A program made the translations under genes and the position numbers. Positions 15,272-22,676 of a stretch of DNA of 51,421 nucleotides are shown here, piece by piece (within the stretch, counting starts at the first letter, position 1; every line of letters begins with the position of its first letter). This DNA is from an uncultured Acholeplasmatales bacterium (GTDB lineage: Bacteria > Bacillota_I > Bacilli_A > ML615J-28 > CAG-698). The notes beneath the pieces are model-generated. The model was not told the DNA's origin, ran no database searches, and worked only from the letters and a program-made list of their open reading frames with translations. The stretch covers positions 1-51,421 of the forward strand of contig CALEGD010000126.1 in NCBI GenBank assembly GCA_937877075.1, written 5' to 3'.

Positions 15272-17017
15272 ATGAAAGAAGCATTTAGGAATTTATCCTG
15301 GTTTTTTAAACAAAAGAAAAAATATTATTTTTTCTTTTCGATTCTTTTAGTAATATTATCAGTAACGCAAGTTATTCCTGCAAAACTGTTGGGATTTGTA
15401 ATTGATGAGATAGAAAATGGGACAATTACGGTATTAAAAATTATACTAACTGTTACAGCACTATTACTATTGCCTCTAGTTCACTATCTAGTAAACTATA
15501 TCTATCATTACAATGTAAATAAACTTGGTTTAGATTTATCCTTCCGGTTGAGGGAAAATTATCTTAAACATTTATTTGAACTTGATACTGCAAGTTTTAT
15601 AAAGTATACAAAAGGTGATTTAATTGCAAGAGCAACTAACGATCTTCAAAACCTGACTATCCTAGCAACAAGTTTCTTACAAACTGTGGTATATAACATA
15701 TGTGTTTTAATTGCTGCCGTATCTTCAATGATAATTATTGATGGAAGGCTTACCTTAGCATCGATTATCATCATGCCATTTATGATTTTCTATTTAAATA
15801 AGAAGAGAATGAAGAAAAGAAGATATTATCGAATACATCGTGAGATCTATGCTGATATGACCGAGAAGGTTTTAGAATCAGTTGAAGGAGTAAAGGCAGT
15901 TAGAGCCTATGGGTTGGAGGAAGATGATTTTCTAAAAACAAAAGAAGCAATTGATAATGACATTAATTCTTGGTGGAAGATTATTAAGTTTGAAAATATT
16001 TATGGACCAATGTTTGAACTAATTTATGCAGTTTGTTATTTTATTGCAATTAGTTTAGGTGCATACATGGTAATAAATTCAACAATCTCAACAGGAGAAT
16101 TACTATCATTCCTGATTTATGTAGGAATGATTTATGGTCCTTTAATTGCATTAAGCAATATTTTAAACTCAGTAAACAATATTATCATTTCTGATGAAAG
16201 ATATTACGAAATAATGTCCATCGCTCCCGAGGTTAAAGACGATGAAAATTCAGAAAATGTCATCAGTTTTAATGTAATAGAATTTAAAGATGTAAGTTTC
16301 AAATTTCCTTTTGATAACTTTGAGGTGATAAAAAATATTTCCTTTTCCATTAAATTGGGAGAAACTATAGGTATCGTTGGGCCAACCGGAGCCGGTAAAT
16401 CAACACTTATCAGGCAGTTACTCAGAGAGTTCAATGTTACTAGTGGAGAAATATTAATTGACGGAATTAATATTAAACATTACAAGATTGATGATGTCAG
16501 AGCTTTGGTTGGTTATGTTCCTCAAGATCATGTATTGTTTAGAAGAACTGTCGATGAAAATATCTTGATTGGTAATCCTTATGCCAGCCCCAAACAAATC
16601 GAGACAGCAATGACGATTGCTGACTTTAAGAAAGATTTGCTAGAACTTCCGTTTGGCAGTGATACGATGGTTGCAGAACTTGGTGGTTCCCTTTCAGGCG
16701 GTCAACGCCAAAGGTTATCAATTGCTAGAGCTCTGGTTAAGAATCCTGAAATCTTAATCCTCGATGATTCTCTTTCTGCAGTAGATGCCTTAACTGAAAG
16801 AAATATTATCAAACAACTAAAGAATTCTCGAAGCGATAAGACTAATATAATTGTCGCTCATAGATTCTCTGCAGTAATGGATGCGGATAAGATTATTGTT
16901 CTACAGAAGGGAAAGATTACAGACGTGGGCACACACAGAGAATTACTAAAACACGATAATTGGTATAAAATGCAATACTTAAAACAGATTGACGGCGAGA
17001 TTTATGAAGAATCTTAA
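15272..17017 (+). CDS. heterodimeric ABC exporter, BmrC/YheI-like half
   Basis: 581 residues: six-helix type-I exporter domain (about 1-310) and nucleotide-binding domain. Walker A GPTGAGKSTL, signature LSGGQRQRL and His-loop AHR are canonical. The Walker B catalytic Glu is replaced by Asp (ILILDDSLSAVD), the known mark of the degenerate-site partner in heterodimers such as BmrC and TM287. It therefore supplies the good signature motif to the active site formed with the next gene. Such pairs export drugs or other amphipathic compounds. The start is ATG 15272 after GTGAGGGC. It overlaps the partner by 14 nt. Confidence 0.9.
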   Translation: MKEAFRNLSWFFKQKKKYYFFFSILLVILSVTQVIPAKLLGFVIDEIENGTITVLKIILTVTALLLLPLVHYLVNYIYHYNVNKLGLDLSFRLRENYLKHLFELDTASFIKYTKGDLIARATNDLQNLTILATSFLQTVVYNICVLIAAVSSMIIIDGRLTLASIIIMPFMIFYLNKKRMKKRRYYRIHREIYADMTEKVLESVEGVKAVRAYGLEEDDFLKTKEAIDNDINSWWKIIKFENIYGPMFELIYAVCYFIAISLGAYMVINSTISTGELLSFLIYVGMIYGPLIALSNILNSVNNIIISDERYYEIMSIAPEVKDDENSENVISFNVIEFKDVSFKFPFDNFEVIKNISFSIKLGETIGIVGPTGAGKSTLIRQLLREFNVTSGEILIDGINIKHYKIDDVRALVGYVPQDHVLFRRTVDENILIGNPYASPKQIETAMTIADFKKDLLELPFGSDTMVAELGGSLSGGQRQRLSIARALVKNPEILILDDSLSAVDALTERNIIKQLKNSRSDKTNIIVAHRFSAVMDADKIIVLQKGKITDVGTHRELLKHDNWYKMQYLKQIDGEIYEES

Positions 17018-19031
17018 ACGTTTATTTAAATATCTTAAAGGTAGATATCGTTTCTTTTTTTTAAGTATAACTATGATAGTCTTTATACAGATCCTAAATT
17101 TCTTAACACCTTTAATAGTAATGACAATTATCGATGATTATATTTTAGGAATTAGTTATGAATGGGTTCAAGTTGCTGCTGATGATGAAAAAGTAGTGGA
17201 ATTCAATAATAAGTTTTATAAACAAGTAAGATTTATTAACGATGATGATGTTATTTTAGATGATGCAAGTATAGTGATTTATAAAAGCAAATTTTACTTT
17301 GCAGATGACTATGTTGAAGATGGAACAAGAGAAGTAGTGGGGAATACCTTAACTGTTAAGGCGCACGATGATAATGTATTAACATATCAAGTAGTTAAAC
17401 TTTCAAGGGCAGAAGTTATAAGCTTTTATGTGCCTATATTAAATTACCTAATTTTTTTCATTATTATATTGTTTCTGAAGGCTCTTCTTATAATTATCTT
17501 TTCATATATTCAAAGTTTAAGCACCGGGAGAGTTATGAGTTGGATGATTAGGGATGCAAGAACAGATGCCATTAGATGTGTTGAAAGGCTTCCGATTTCT
17601 TATTTTGAAAGTGAACCTGCGGGCAAGATGGCCAATAGAATCTCCCAGGATGTTGATGGTTTAGTTTCATTATATAGAATAGTTGTTAATGTCTTAACTT
17701 CCACAATCCTTTCTTTTGGGTTTGCTTATATTGGAATGTTTATTTTAAATGCTAAACTCGCATTATTAACTTTTGTAATTTATCCATTTATTTATCTTTG
17801 GATTAGATTTTTCTTGAAGAATCTCAAGAAGATTGCTGAGAAGGTTAATGAATTAAGATCGCTTCTTACCGCAAAAATAAATGAGATTATTAATGGAATC
17901 TCAATTCTTCAAATCTTTAATTTCAAGAAACAAACAATTTCTGAATTTAATGAAATAAATTACAAATTTACTAAAGAACAATTAAAAGAAACAAGACTTC
18001 ATTTATTGGCTGGTTGGAACTTGATTGGTATTATCAGAGCAATCATTACAGTTATTATCGTTGCTTATTTTGGATGGCAACATATGGCTGTTACGGGAAT
18101 TGTGGTTACTGCCGGTTTGATTTATGCTTATAATGAATACTTGCTTAAAATTATTGAACCAGTTAATATTGTCTTTGGTCAAGTATCTGAGTTCCAACAT
18201 GCAATGGTTAAGATAGAAAGATTTGCAAAGATAACTGAAGCTGAGTTGGAAGATGATACAGTTAGAGAAATTGACCGGTATCATGGTGATATCGTCTTTG
18301 ATAATGTATGGTTTTCTTATAAAGGGAATGATTATGTTTTAAAAGGCGTTAGTTTTAAAGTAAAGAGTGGGCAGTTTATAGGTTTGGTTGGGCATACCGG
18401 AAGCGGTAAGAGTTCATTGATGAATCTATTACTTAGATTTTATGATTTAACCGATGAAAAATCAGGCAGCATTTATGTCGATAATATGGATATATCTAAA
18501 ATACCAAAAAGGACTTATAGATATCACATTGGAATAATCTTACAAGAACCGACAATCTTTAAAGGAACAATTGCCTCAAATATTAGCTTTGGCAAGAAAG
18601 GTGTTACTAATAAAGAAATTATCGAAGTCTTAAAATCTATTGGTGGTGAAAAGATTTTAGAAAAATATAAACTTGGTATTCATGAACCGCTCTCTAGAAG
18701 TGGTGTAAATTTGAGCAGTGGTGAAAAACAAATCATCACATTGGCAAGAGTTATTGTTCATAACCCTTCGATACTTATTATGGATGAGGCTACATCACAC
18801 ATTGATACGGAAACTGAAGCAATGATTCAAAAAGCTTTAGAAGTTGTAGCTAGGGATAGAACTGTCATCATCATCGCCCACCGCTTAAGTACAATTTATA
18901 AAGCAGATAAAATAATTGTTCTAGATCATGGCTTGAAGGCCGAGGAAGGAACCCATAAAGAGTTAATAAAGAAAAACGGGATTTACGCAAATATCTACCG
19001 TGCGCAAATATCGGATGTAAAAAGCAGTTAA
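17004..19031 (+). CDS. heterodimeric ABC exporter, BmrD/YheH-like half
   Basis: 675 residues, close to BmrD (about 673). Between the first two membrane helices there is an insertion of roughly 90 residues (about 45-135) rich in Asp and beta strands, matching the extracellular domain known in BmrD. The nucleotide-binding domain has Walker A GHTGSGKSSL and a catalytic Glu (ILIMDEATSHID), but its signature is LSSGEKQ instead of LSGGQ. The two halves thus give one consensus and one degenerate ATP site. The start is ATG 17004, the first plausible one; the frame also opens at a TTG 15 nt upstream. Confidence 0.9.
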   Translation: MKNLKRLFKYLKGRYRFFFLSITMIVFIQILNFLTPLIVMTIIDDYILGISYEWVQVAADDEKVVEFNNKFYKQVRFINDDDVILDDASIVIYKSKFYFADDYVEDGTREVVGNTLTVKAHDDNVLTYQVVKLSRAEVISFYVPILNYLIFFIIILFLKALLIIIFSYIQSLSTGRVMSWMIRDARTDAIRCVERLPISYFESEPAGKMANRISQDVDGLVSLYRIVVNVLTSTILSFGFAYIGMFILNAKLALLTFVIYPFIYLWIRFFLKNLKKIAEKVNELRSLLTAKINEIINGISILQIFNFKKQTISEFNEINYKFTKEQLKETRLHLLAGWNLIGIIRAIITVIIVAYFGWQHMAVTGIVVTAGLIYAYNEYLLKIIEPVNIVFGQVSEFQHAMVKIERFAKITEAELEDDTVREIDRYHGDIVFDNVWFSYKGNDYVLKGVSFKVKSGQFIGLVGHTGSGKSSLMNLLLRFYDLTDEKSGSIYVDNMDISKIPKRTYRYHIGIILQEPTIFKGTIASNISFGKKGVTNKEIIEVLKSIGGEKILEKYKLGIHEPLSRSGVNLSSGEKQIITLARVIVHNPSILIMDEATSHIDTETEAMIQKALEVVARDRTVIIIAHRLSTIYKADKIIVLDHGLKAEEGTHKELIKKNGIYANIYRAQISDVKSS

Positions 19032-19032
19032 T

Positions 19033-19066
19033 AAAAAGCTTGTAACTTTGGCTACAGGCTTTTTTG
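19033..19066 (+). terminator. terminator after the ABC exporter
   Basis: AAAAAGCTTGTA (19033-19044) pairs with TACAGGCTTTTT (19053-19064), 12 bp with one T-G pair; it starts at the stop codon. Confidence 0.85.
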
Positions 19067-19205
19067 TTATGATAAATCAACTTCATTAAAACCATCAAGA
19101 TTACTAAGTTTGCAGATAGTTTTAAAAGAGAGGCTCCTTTATTTTTTGATTCTCACTTAAATTAAATGTTTACCTATAATTAGAATTGCTAGCTGACGAG
19201 ATTTA

Positions 19206-19339
19206 TTTACTTGTTGATGAGGATTATTATAATATGCATAAAACCCCGGCAATAACTGTCTGGGTTTTTCTTTTTGCCTACACAAAACCCGAGTTGCCTA
19301 ATAATATAATACTGTATTATAAAGTAAGGAGGTCGAAAA
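19206..19339 (+). promoter_or_regulatory. promoter and attenuator-like leader of the importer operon
   Basis: Promoter: TTTACT (19206-19211), 16-nt spacer, TATAAT (19228-19233); the RNA should begin near 19240. AAAACCC (19240-19246) can pair with GGGTTTT (19262-19268), which runs into TTTTTCTTTTT: a terminator. A second AAAACCC (19284-19290) can pair with the same GGGTTTT, with GGCAA (19248-19252) closing on TTGCC (19294-19298): an antiterminator. Another TTGCC sits at 19274-19278. I do not recognise a known riboswitch. The 19067-19205 part of this 308-nt gap shows nothing. Confidence 0.55.
19305..19321. promoter_or_regulatory. 17-nt interrupted palindrome before the importer ribosome binding site
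   Basis: TATAATAC-T-GTATTATA has 8-bp perfect arms around one base. It includes a TATAAT and ends 5 nt before AAGGAGG, so a protein bound here could block transcription or translation of the operon. Confidence 0.35.
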
Positions 19340-20095
19340 GTGGTACTAGAATTAAAAGATGTTTCGATGCAATTCTGTACTAAGGAAGGATATTTAGAAG
19401 TACTTGACAAAATTAATTTTTCGATTGAAGAAGGAGAAATAGTAGCCTTAGTTGGACCGTCTGGTAGCGGCAAGACGACTGCTCTTAATCTTATTGCCGG
19501 GCTTTTAAAGCCAACAAGTGGTGATGTGATTGTAAAGGGAGACATAGGTTATATGTTTCAAAGGGATAATCTTTTAGAGTGGCGGACTATTTATAAAAAC
19601 GTCATTTTAGGATTGGAAATACAAAAGAAACTAACTCCTGAGAATATCGAAAAAGTCAAGAGAATGTTGAAGGCATATGGGCTTTGGGAGTTTAGAAATA
19701 ATCATCCGTCCGAGTTGTCAGGCGGAATGAGACAGCGGGTAGCATTAATCAGAACTCTCGCAACCGGACCGGAACTATTGCTTCTAGATGAACCCTTTGC
19801 TTCCCTAGATTATCAGACCAAACTCTTGGTCAGCGAAGATATATTTAAAATTATTAAAAAAGAGAAAAAAACAACGATCATTGTTACTCATGATTTAAGT
19901 GAGGCAATCAGTATGTCGGATCGAATTATTATACTAACAAATAGACCGGCAAAGGTTATGAAAATACATGAAATAAATCTTTCCTTAGATGAAGAAAGGA
20001 CACCACTTACCGCAAGAAAATCTGCAGATTTTAGGATTTACTTTGACATGTTATGGAGGGAATTGAATGAAATCATGCCCAAGCAGAGATTATAA
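19340..20095 (+). CDS. ABC importer ATPase (SsuB/TauB/ThiZ type)
   Basis: 251 residues. Walker A GPSGSGKTTAL, Q-loop GYMFQRDNLL, signature ELSGGMRQRVALIR, Walker B LLLLDEPFASLD and His-loop VTHDLSEA are all intact. Q-loop 'MFQxDxLLxW' and 'EAISMSDRIIILTNRPA' are typical of the nitrate/sulfonate/taurine/pyrimidine importer class. GTG 19340 lies 8 nt after AAGGAGG. It overlaps the permease by 29 nt. The substrate is not determined by this subunit. Confidence 0.9.
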   Translation: MVLELKDVSMQFCTKEGYLEVLDKINFSIEEGEIVALVGPSGSGKTTALNLIAGLLKPTSGDVIVKGDIGYMFQRDNLLEWRTIYKNVILGLEIQKKLTPENIEKVKRMLKAYGLWEFRNNHPSELSGGMRQRVALIRTLATGPELLLLDEPFASLDYQTKLLVSEDIFKIIKKEKKTTIIVTHDLSEAISMSDRIIILTNRPAKVMKIHEINLSLDEERTPLTARKSADFRIYFDMLWRELNEIMPKQRL

Positions 20096-20858
20096 GCTTT
20101 CGAAATTGAAATTAATTTTCTCCCAAATAGGGTTATTATTGTTTTTTATCGCCTCTTGGGAGATTGGAACCAGAATTGGACTTCTTGATGAATTTTTCTT
20201 CAGCAAACCAACATCAATTGCGAAGCTCTTCATCCAATACTTAAAAGCCAATCAAATCTTCAAACATGTTTTTATATCTTTATATGAAACTGCATTGGGT
20301 ATTATTATCGGTAGTGCTGCCGGTATTTTCATTGCTACAATTCTTTGGTCAAGCGAAAAGCTTTCGAAACTGTTAGAGCCTTTTATGGTGATTTTAAATG
20401 CCTTGCCAAAAACCGCCCTAGCGCCGATTATGATTATCTGGGCAGGAACCGGAGTAAGCGGGATAGTAGTTGTTGCGATTTCAATTCTTATTATTGTCAC
20501 CATCATTTCAACTTATAATTATTTTTCAAACATTGATTCCGAAAAAATTAAGATGATGCAAAGTTTTCGAGCAAATAAATTACAGACCTTTACTAAGCTA
20601 ATTTTTCCGAGCAATCTAGTGAATATAATTAGTATCATTAAGGTAAATATTGGTTTGGCTTGGGTCGGAGTTATTGTGGGAGAATTCTTGGTTTCAAGGG
20701 CCGGAATCGGATATTTAATTATGTACGGAGGGCAGGTATTCCGTCTTGATTTAGTAATGATGGGCGTTGTCATTTTGAGTATTCTTGCATATATTATGTA
20801 TGAGATTGTAAATATGATAGAAAAAATTTTATTGAAAAAGCGAGGGAAAGGAATTTGA
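20067..20858 (+). CDS. ABC importer permease (SsuC/TauC/ThiX type)
   Basis: 263 residues, six predicted membrane helices after a short basic N-terminus. NALPKTALAPIMIIWAGTG is the conserved helix-turn of this permease class, and the ATPase-coupling EAA loop is SFRANKLQTFTKLIFPSNL. GGAGGGA lies 6 nt before ATG 20067, inside the ATPase gene. It overlaps the binding-protein gene by 4 nt. Confidence 0.88.
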   Translation: MKSCPSRDYKLSKLKLIFSQIGLLLFFIASWEIGTRIGLLDEFFFSKPTSIAKLFIQYLKANQIFKHVFISLYETALGIIIGSAAGIFIATILWSSEKLSKLLEPFMVILNALPKTALAPIMIIWAGTGVSGIVVVAISILIIVTIISTYNYFSNIDSEKIKMMQSFRANKLQTFTKLIFPSNLVNIISIIKVNIGLAWVGVIVGEFLVSRAGIGYLIMYGGQVFRLDLVMMGVVILSILAYIMYEIVNMIEKILLKKRGKGI

Positions 20859-21865
20859 AAATTATAAGAAAATTTTTGTTTTTAATTATTTTCCTTATTA
20901 TTGGACTTATGGCGGTAAGCTGTAAGAAAGATAATGGAAAGGTTAAAGTAAAACTGGCTGAAGTTACCCATTCAGTTTTTTATGCTCCTCAATATATTGC
21001 CATGAAATTAGGTTATTTTGAAGAAGAAGGATTGGAAATAGATTTAGTCCTAACGCCGGGCGCTAATAATGTAATGGCTGCACTATTAAGTAAGGATGTT
21101 CATATCGGCCTCTGTGGACCGGAAGCGGCAGTCTTTGTTTACAATAGGGATTATAGTGATTACCCGGTTGCTTTTGCTCAATTAACTCAGAGGGACGGTA
21201 GTTTTCTTTTTTCCAGAGAGGAAATACCGAACTGGACTTGGCAAATGTTGAAAGGTAAATCTATCTTAGGTGGTAGAAAAGGCGGAATGCCGGAAATGAC
21301 TTTGGAGTATGTTTTGAAAAGTAAGGGTTTGGAAGTTGGACGTGACGATCCTTCTAAGGATGTTCTTGTCCGTACCGACGTTGATTTTGCGGCGATGGCA
21401 GGTGCTTTTGAATCAGGGCAAGGGGATTATACAACTCTCTTTGAACCGCTGGCGACGTCTATGGAAAAGGGTGGAAAGGGCTATATTGTAGCTTCAATCG
21501 GAGCCGAGTCAGGAGATCTGCCTTATACGGTTTACCATGCAGCTAAATCCTATGTGGATAAGAATCCAGAAGTTATTCAGAAGTTTGTAAATGCAATTTA
21601 TAAAGGGCAACAATGGGTTAAAGAACATAGTGCTAGAGAGATTGCAGAAACAATCATTACCTACTTCCCGGAACTGACCATTAATGACTTGACGGCTGTT
21701 ACTCAAAGGCATAAGGATATCAATGCTTGGCAGGAAAATCCTTTCTTCGGAGAAGATGGCTATAATCGGATGCTTGATATTATTCAAGCAGCCGGTGAAT
21801 TAACCTCCAGGCCTCCGTATGATAAATTAATCAACAATAACTTTTCCAGTAAATTTAAAGATTAA
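20855..21865 (+). CDS. substrate-binding lipoprotein of the NMT1/SsuA type
   Basis: 336 residues. A lipoprotein signal with lipobox AVSC (Cys23) precedes a periplasmic-binding fold of the NMT1/THI5-SsuA kind: FYAPQYIAMKLGYFEEEGL, GANNVMAALLSKDVHIGLCG, LKGKSILGGRKGGMPEM, and GDYTTLFEPLATSMEKGGKG. Family members bind sulfonates, thiamine precursors, riboflavin or other aromatic solutes. The GGRKGGMPE and LFEP blocks define a common Bacillota subgroup whose ligand I do not know. The start codon is TTG, overlapping the permease stop (TTGA), with AAAGGAA upstream. Confidence 0.85.
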   Translation: MKIIRKFLFLIIFLIIGLMAVSCKKDNGKVKVKLAEVTHSVFYAPQYIAMKLGYFEEEGLEIDLVLTPGANNVMAALLSKDVHIGLCGPEAAVFVYNRDYSDYPVAFAQLTQRDGSFLFSREEIPNWTWQMLKGKSILGGRKGGMPEMTLEYVLKSKGLEVGRDDPSKDVLVRTDVDFAAMAGAFESGQGDYTTLFEPLATSMEKGGKGYIVASIGAESGDLPYTVYHAAKSYVDKNPEVIQKFVNAIYKGQQWVKEHSAREIAETIITYFPELTINDLTAVTQRHKDINAWQENPFFGEDGYNRMLDIIQAAGELTSRPPYDKLINNNFSSKFKD

Positions 21866-21867
21866 GA

Positions 21868-21901
21868 ATAAAAAGAATGATTACTCAATCATTCTTTTTA
21901 T
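21868..21901. terminator. terminator after the importer operon
   Basis: TAAAAAGAATGATT-type arms (21868-21882 with 21887-21901) form a 15-bp perfect stem with loop ACTC; A and T tracts make it usable in both directions. Confidence 0.92.
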
Positions 21902-21960
21902 CTTTAAGATATGGTTAAAATAGGTAGTTTATGATAAAATAAGTAAAAGGATGGATATTT

Positions 21961-22437
21961 ATGAAGAAAATTGAAAGTTTCACTGTTGACCATAACCGGC
22001 TTTTACCGGGAATTTATGTCTCAAGGAAAGATAGGTTAAGAGAGGAAGTGCTGACAACTTTCGATCTCCGCTTTACAAAACCGAATTTTGAGCCGGTAAT
22101 GGACACCGCAGGAATTCACACGATCGAGCATCTGGGAGCGACCTTCCTTAGAAATGAACCGGAATGGAAAACACGTATTATTTATTTTGGACCGATGGGA
22201 TGTCGTACCGGATTTTACTTAATTTTATGGGGAGAGGTAAAATCTGAAGAGATACTCTCATTAATCAGAAAAATGTCTGATTTCATCATTGATTATGAAG
22301 ATGATATTCCCGGAGCATCCGCAGAAGAATGTGGAAACTATAGTGATCAAAATCTAGATCAAGCTAAAAAATATCTATTGAAATTTAAAAAGGATGTTTT
22401 AGATAATCCTACTTCTGATAGATTAAATTATAAGTAA
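21961..22437 (+). CDS. luxS: S-ribosylhomocysteine lyase LuxS
   Basis: 158 residues. The metal-binding HTIEH (HxxEH), the catalytic Cys in GPMGCRTGFYL and the third metal ligand in EECGNYSDQNLDQAK are all present. It converts S-ribosylhomocysteine to homocysteine and the AI-2 precursor in the activated methyl cycle. metK is also in this window, 24 kb away; no pfs/mtnN is seen. AAAGGATGG precedes ATG. It is a single-gene unit ending in its own terminator. Confidence 0.97.
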   Translation: MKKIESFTVDHNRLLPGIYVSRKDRLREEVLTTFDLRFTKPNFEPVMDTAGIHTIEHLGATFLRNEPEWKTRIIYFGPMGCRTGFYLILWGEVKSEEILSLIRKMSDFIIDYEDDIPGASAEECGNYSDQNLDQAKKYLLKFKKDVLDNPTSDRLNYK

Positions 22438-22439
22438 GT

Positions 22440-22470
22440 CGGAGAATAGTTGATTATCTTCGGTTTTTTT
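22440..22470 (+). terminator. terminator after luxS
   Basis: CGGAGA (22440-22445) pairs with TCTTCG (22457-22462), extended by TAG/TTA after one bulged A, followed by seven T. Confidence 0.75.
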
Positions 22471-22514
22471 GTATCATATTGCCCTTTTTTAAATTTTATC
22501 AAAAAAAATGGCAA

Positions 22515-22576
22515 ACTAATTGTTTTATTGAAGGTGGTCGAAAATTCTTATGTTTTCCTTTTCACCTACAATTAGT
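22515..22576. promoter_or_regulatory. long interrupted inverted repeat upstream of the fusion operon
   Basis: ACTAATTGT (22515-22523) matches ACAATTAGT (22568-22576); inside it AGGTG (22532-22536) matches CACCT (22563-22567), and GAAAA (22540-22544) matches TTTTC (22553-22557). The nested arms could fold as one hairpin with an 8-nt bulge. It is 100 nt before the next start and upstream of the likely -10 (TGTTAAAAT, 22642-22650). Confidence 0.4.
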
Positions 22577-22676
22577 AAATCTATCTATTAGTTAAACAAA
22601 TATTTCCATTGTCGGTTTATGTAGTTTTTATTCGAAAAATATGTTAAAATATATTAGTGATTATGAGGTGAAGTTT

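Noticed and set aside
19141..19339. TPP, guanidine or preQ1 riboswitch before the importer.
   Set aside because: The invariant core sequences of these classes are absent; only generic alternative hairpins are visible.
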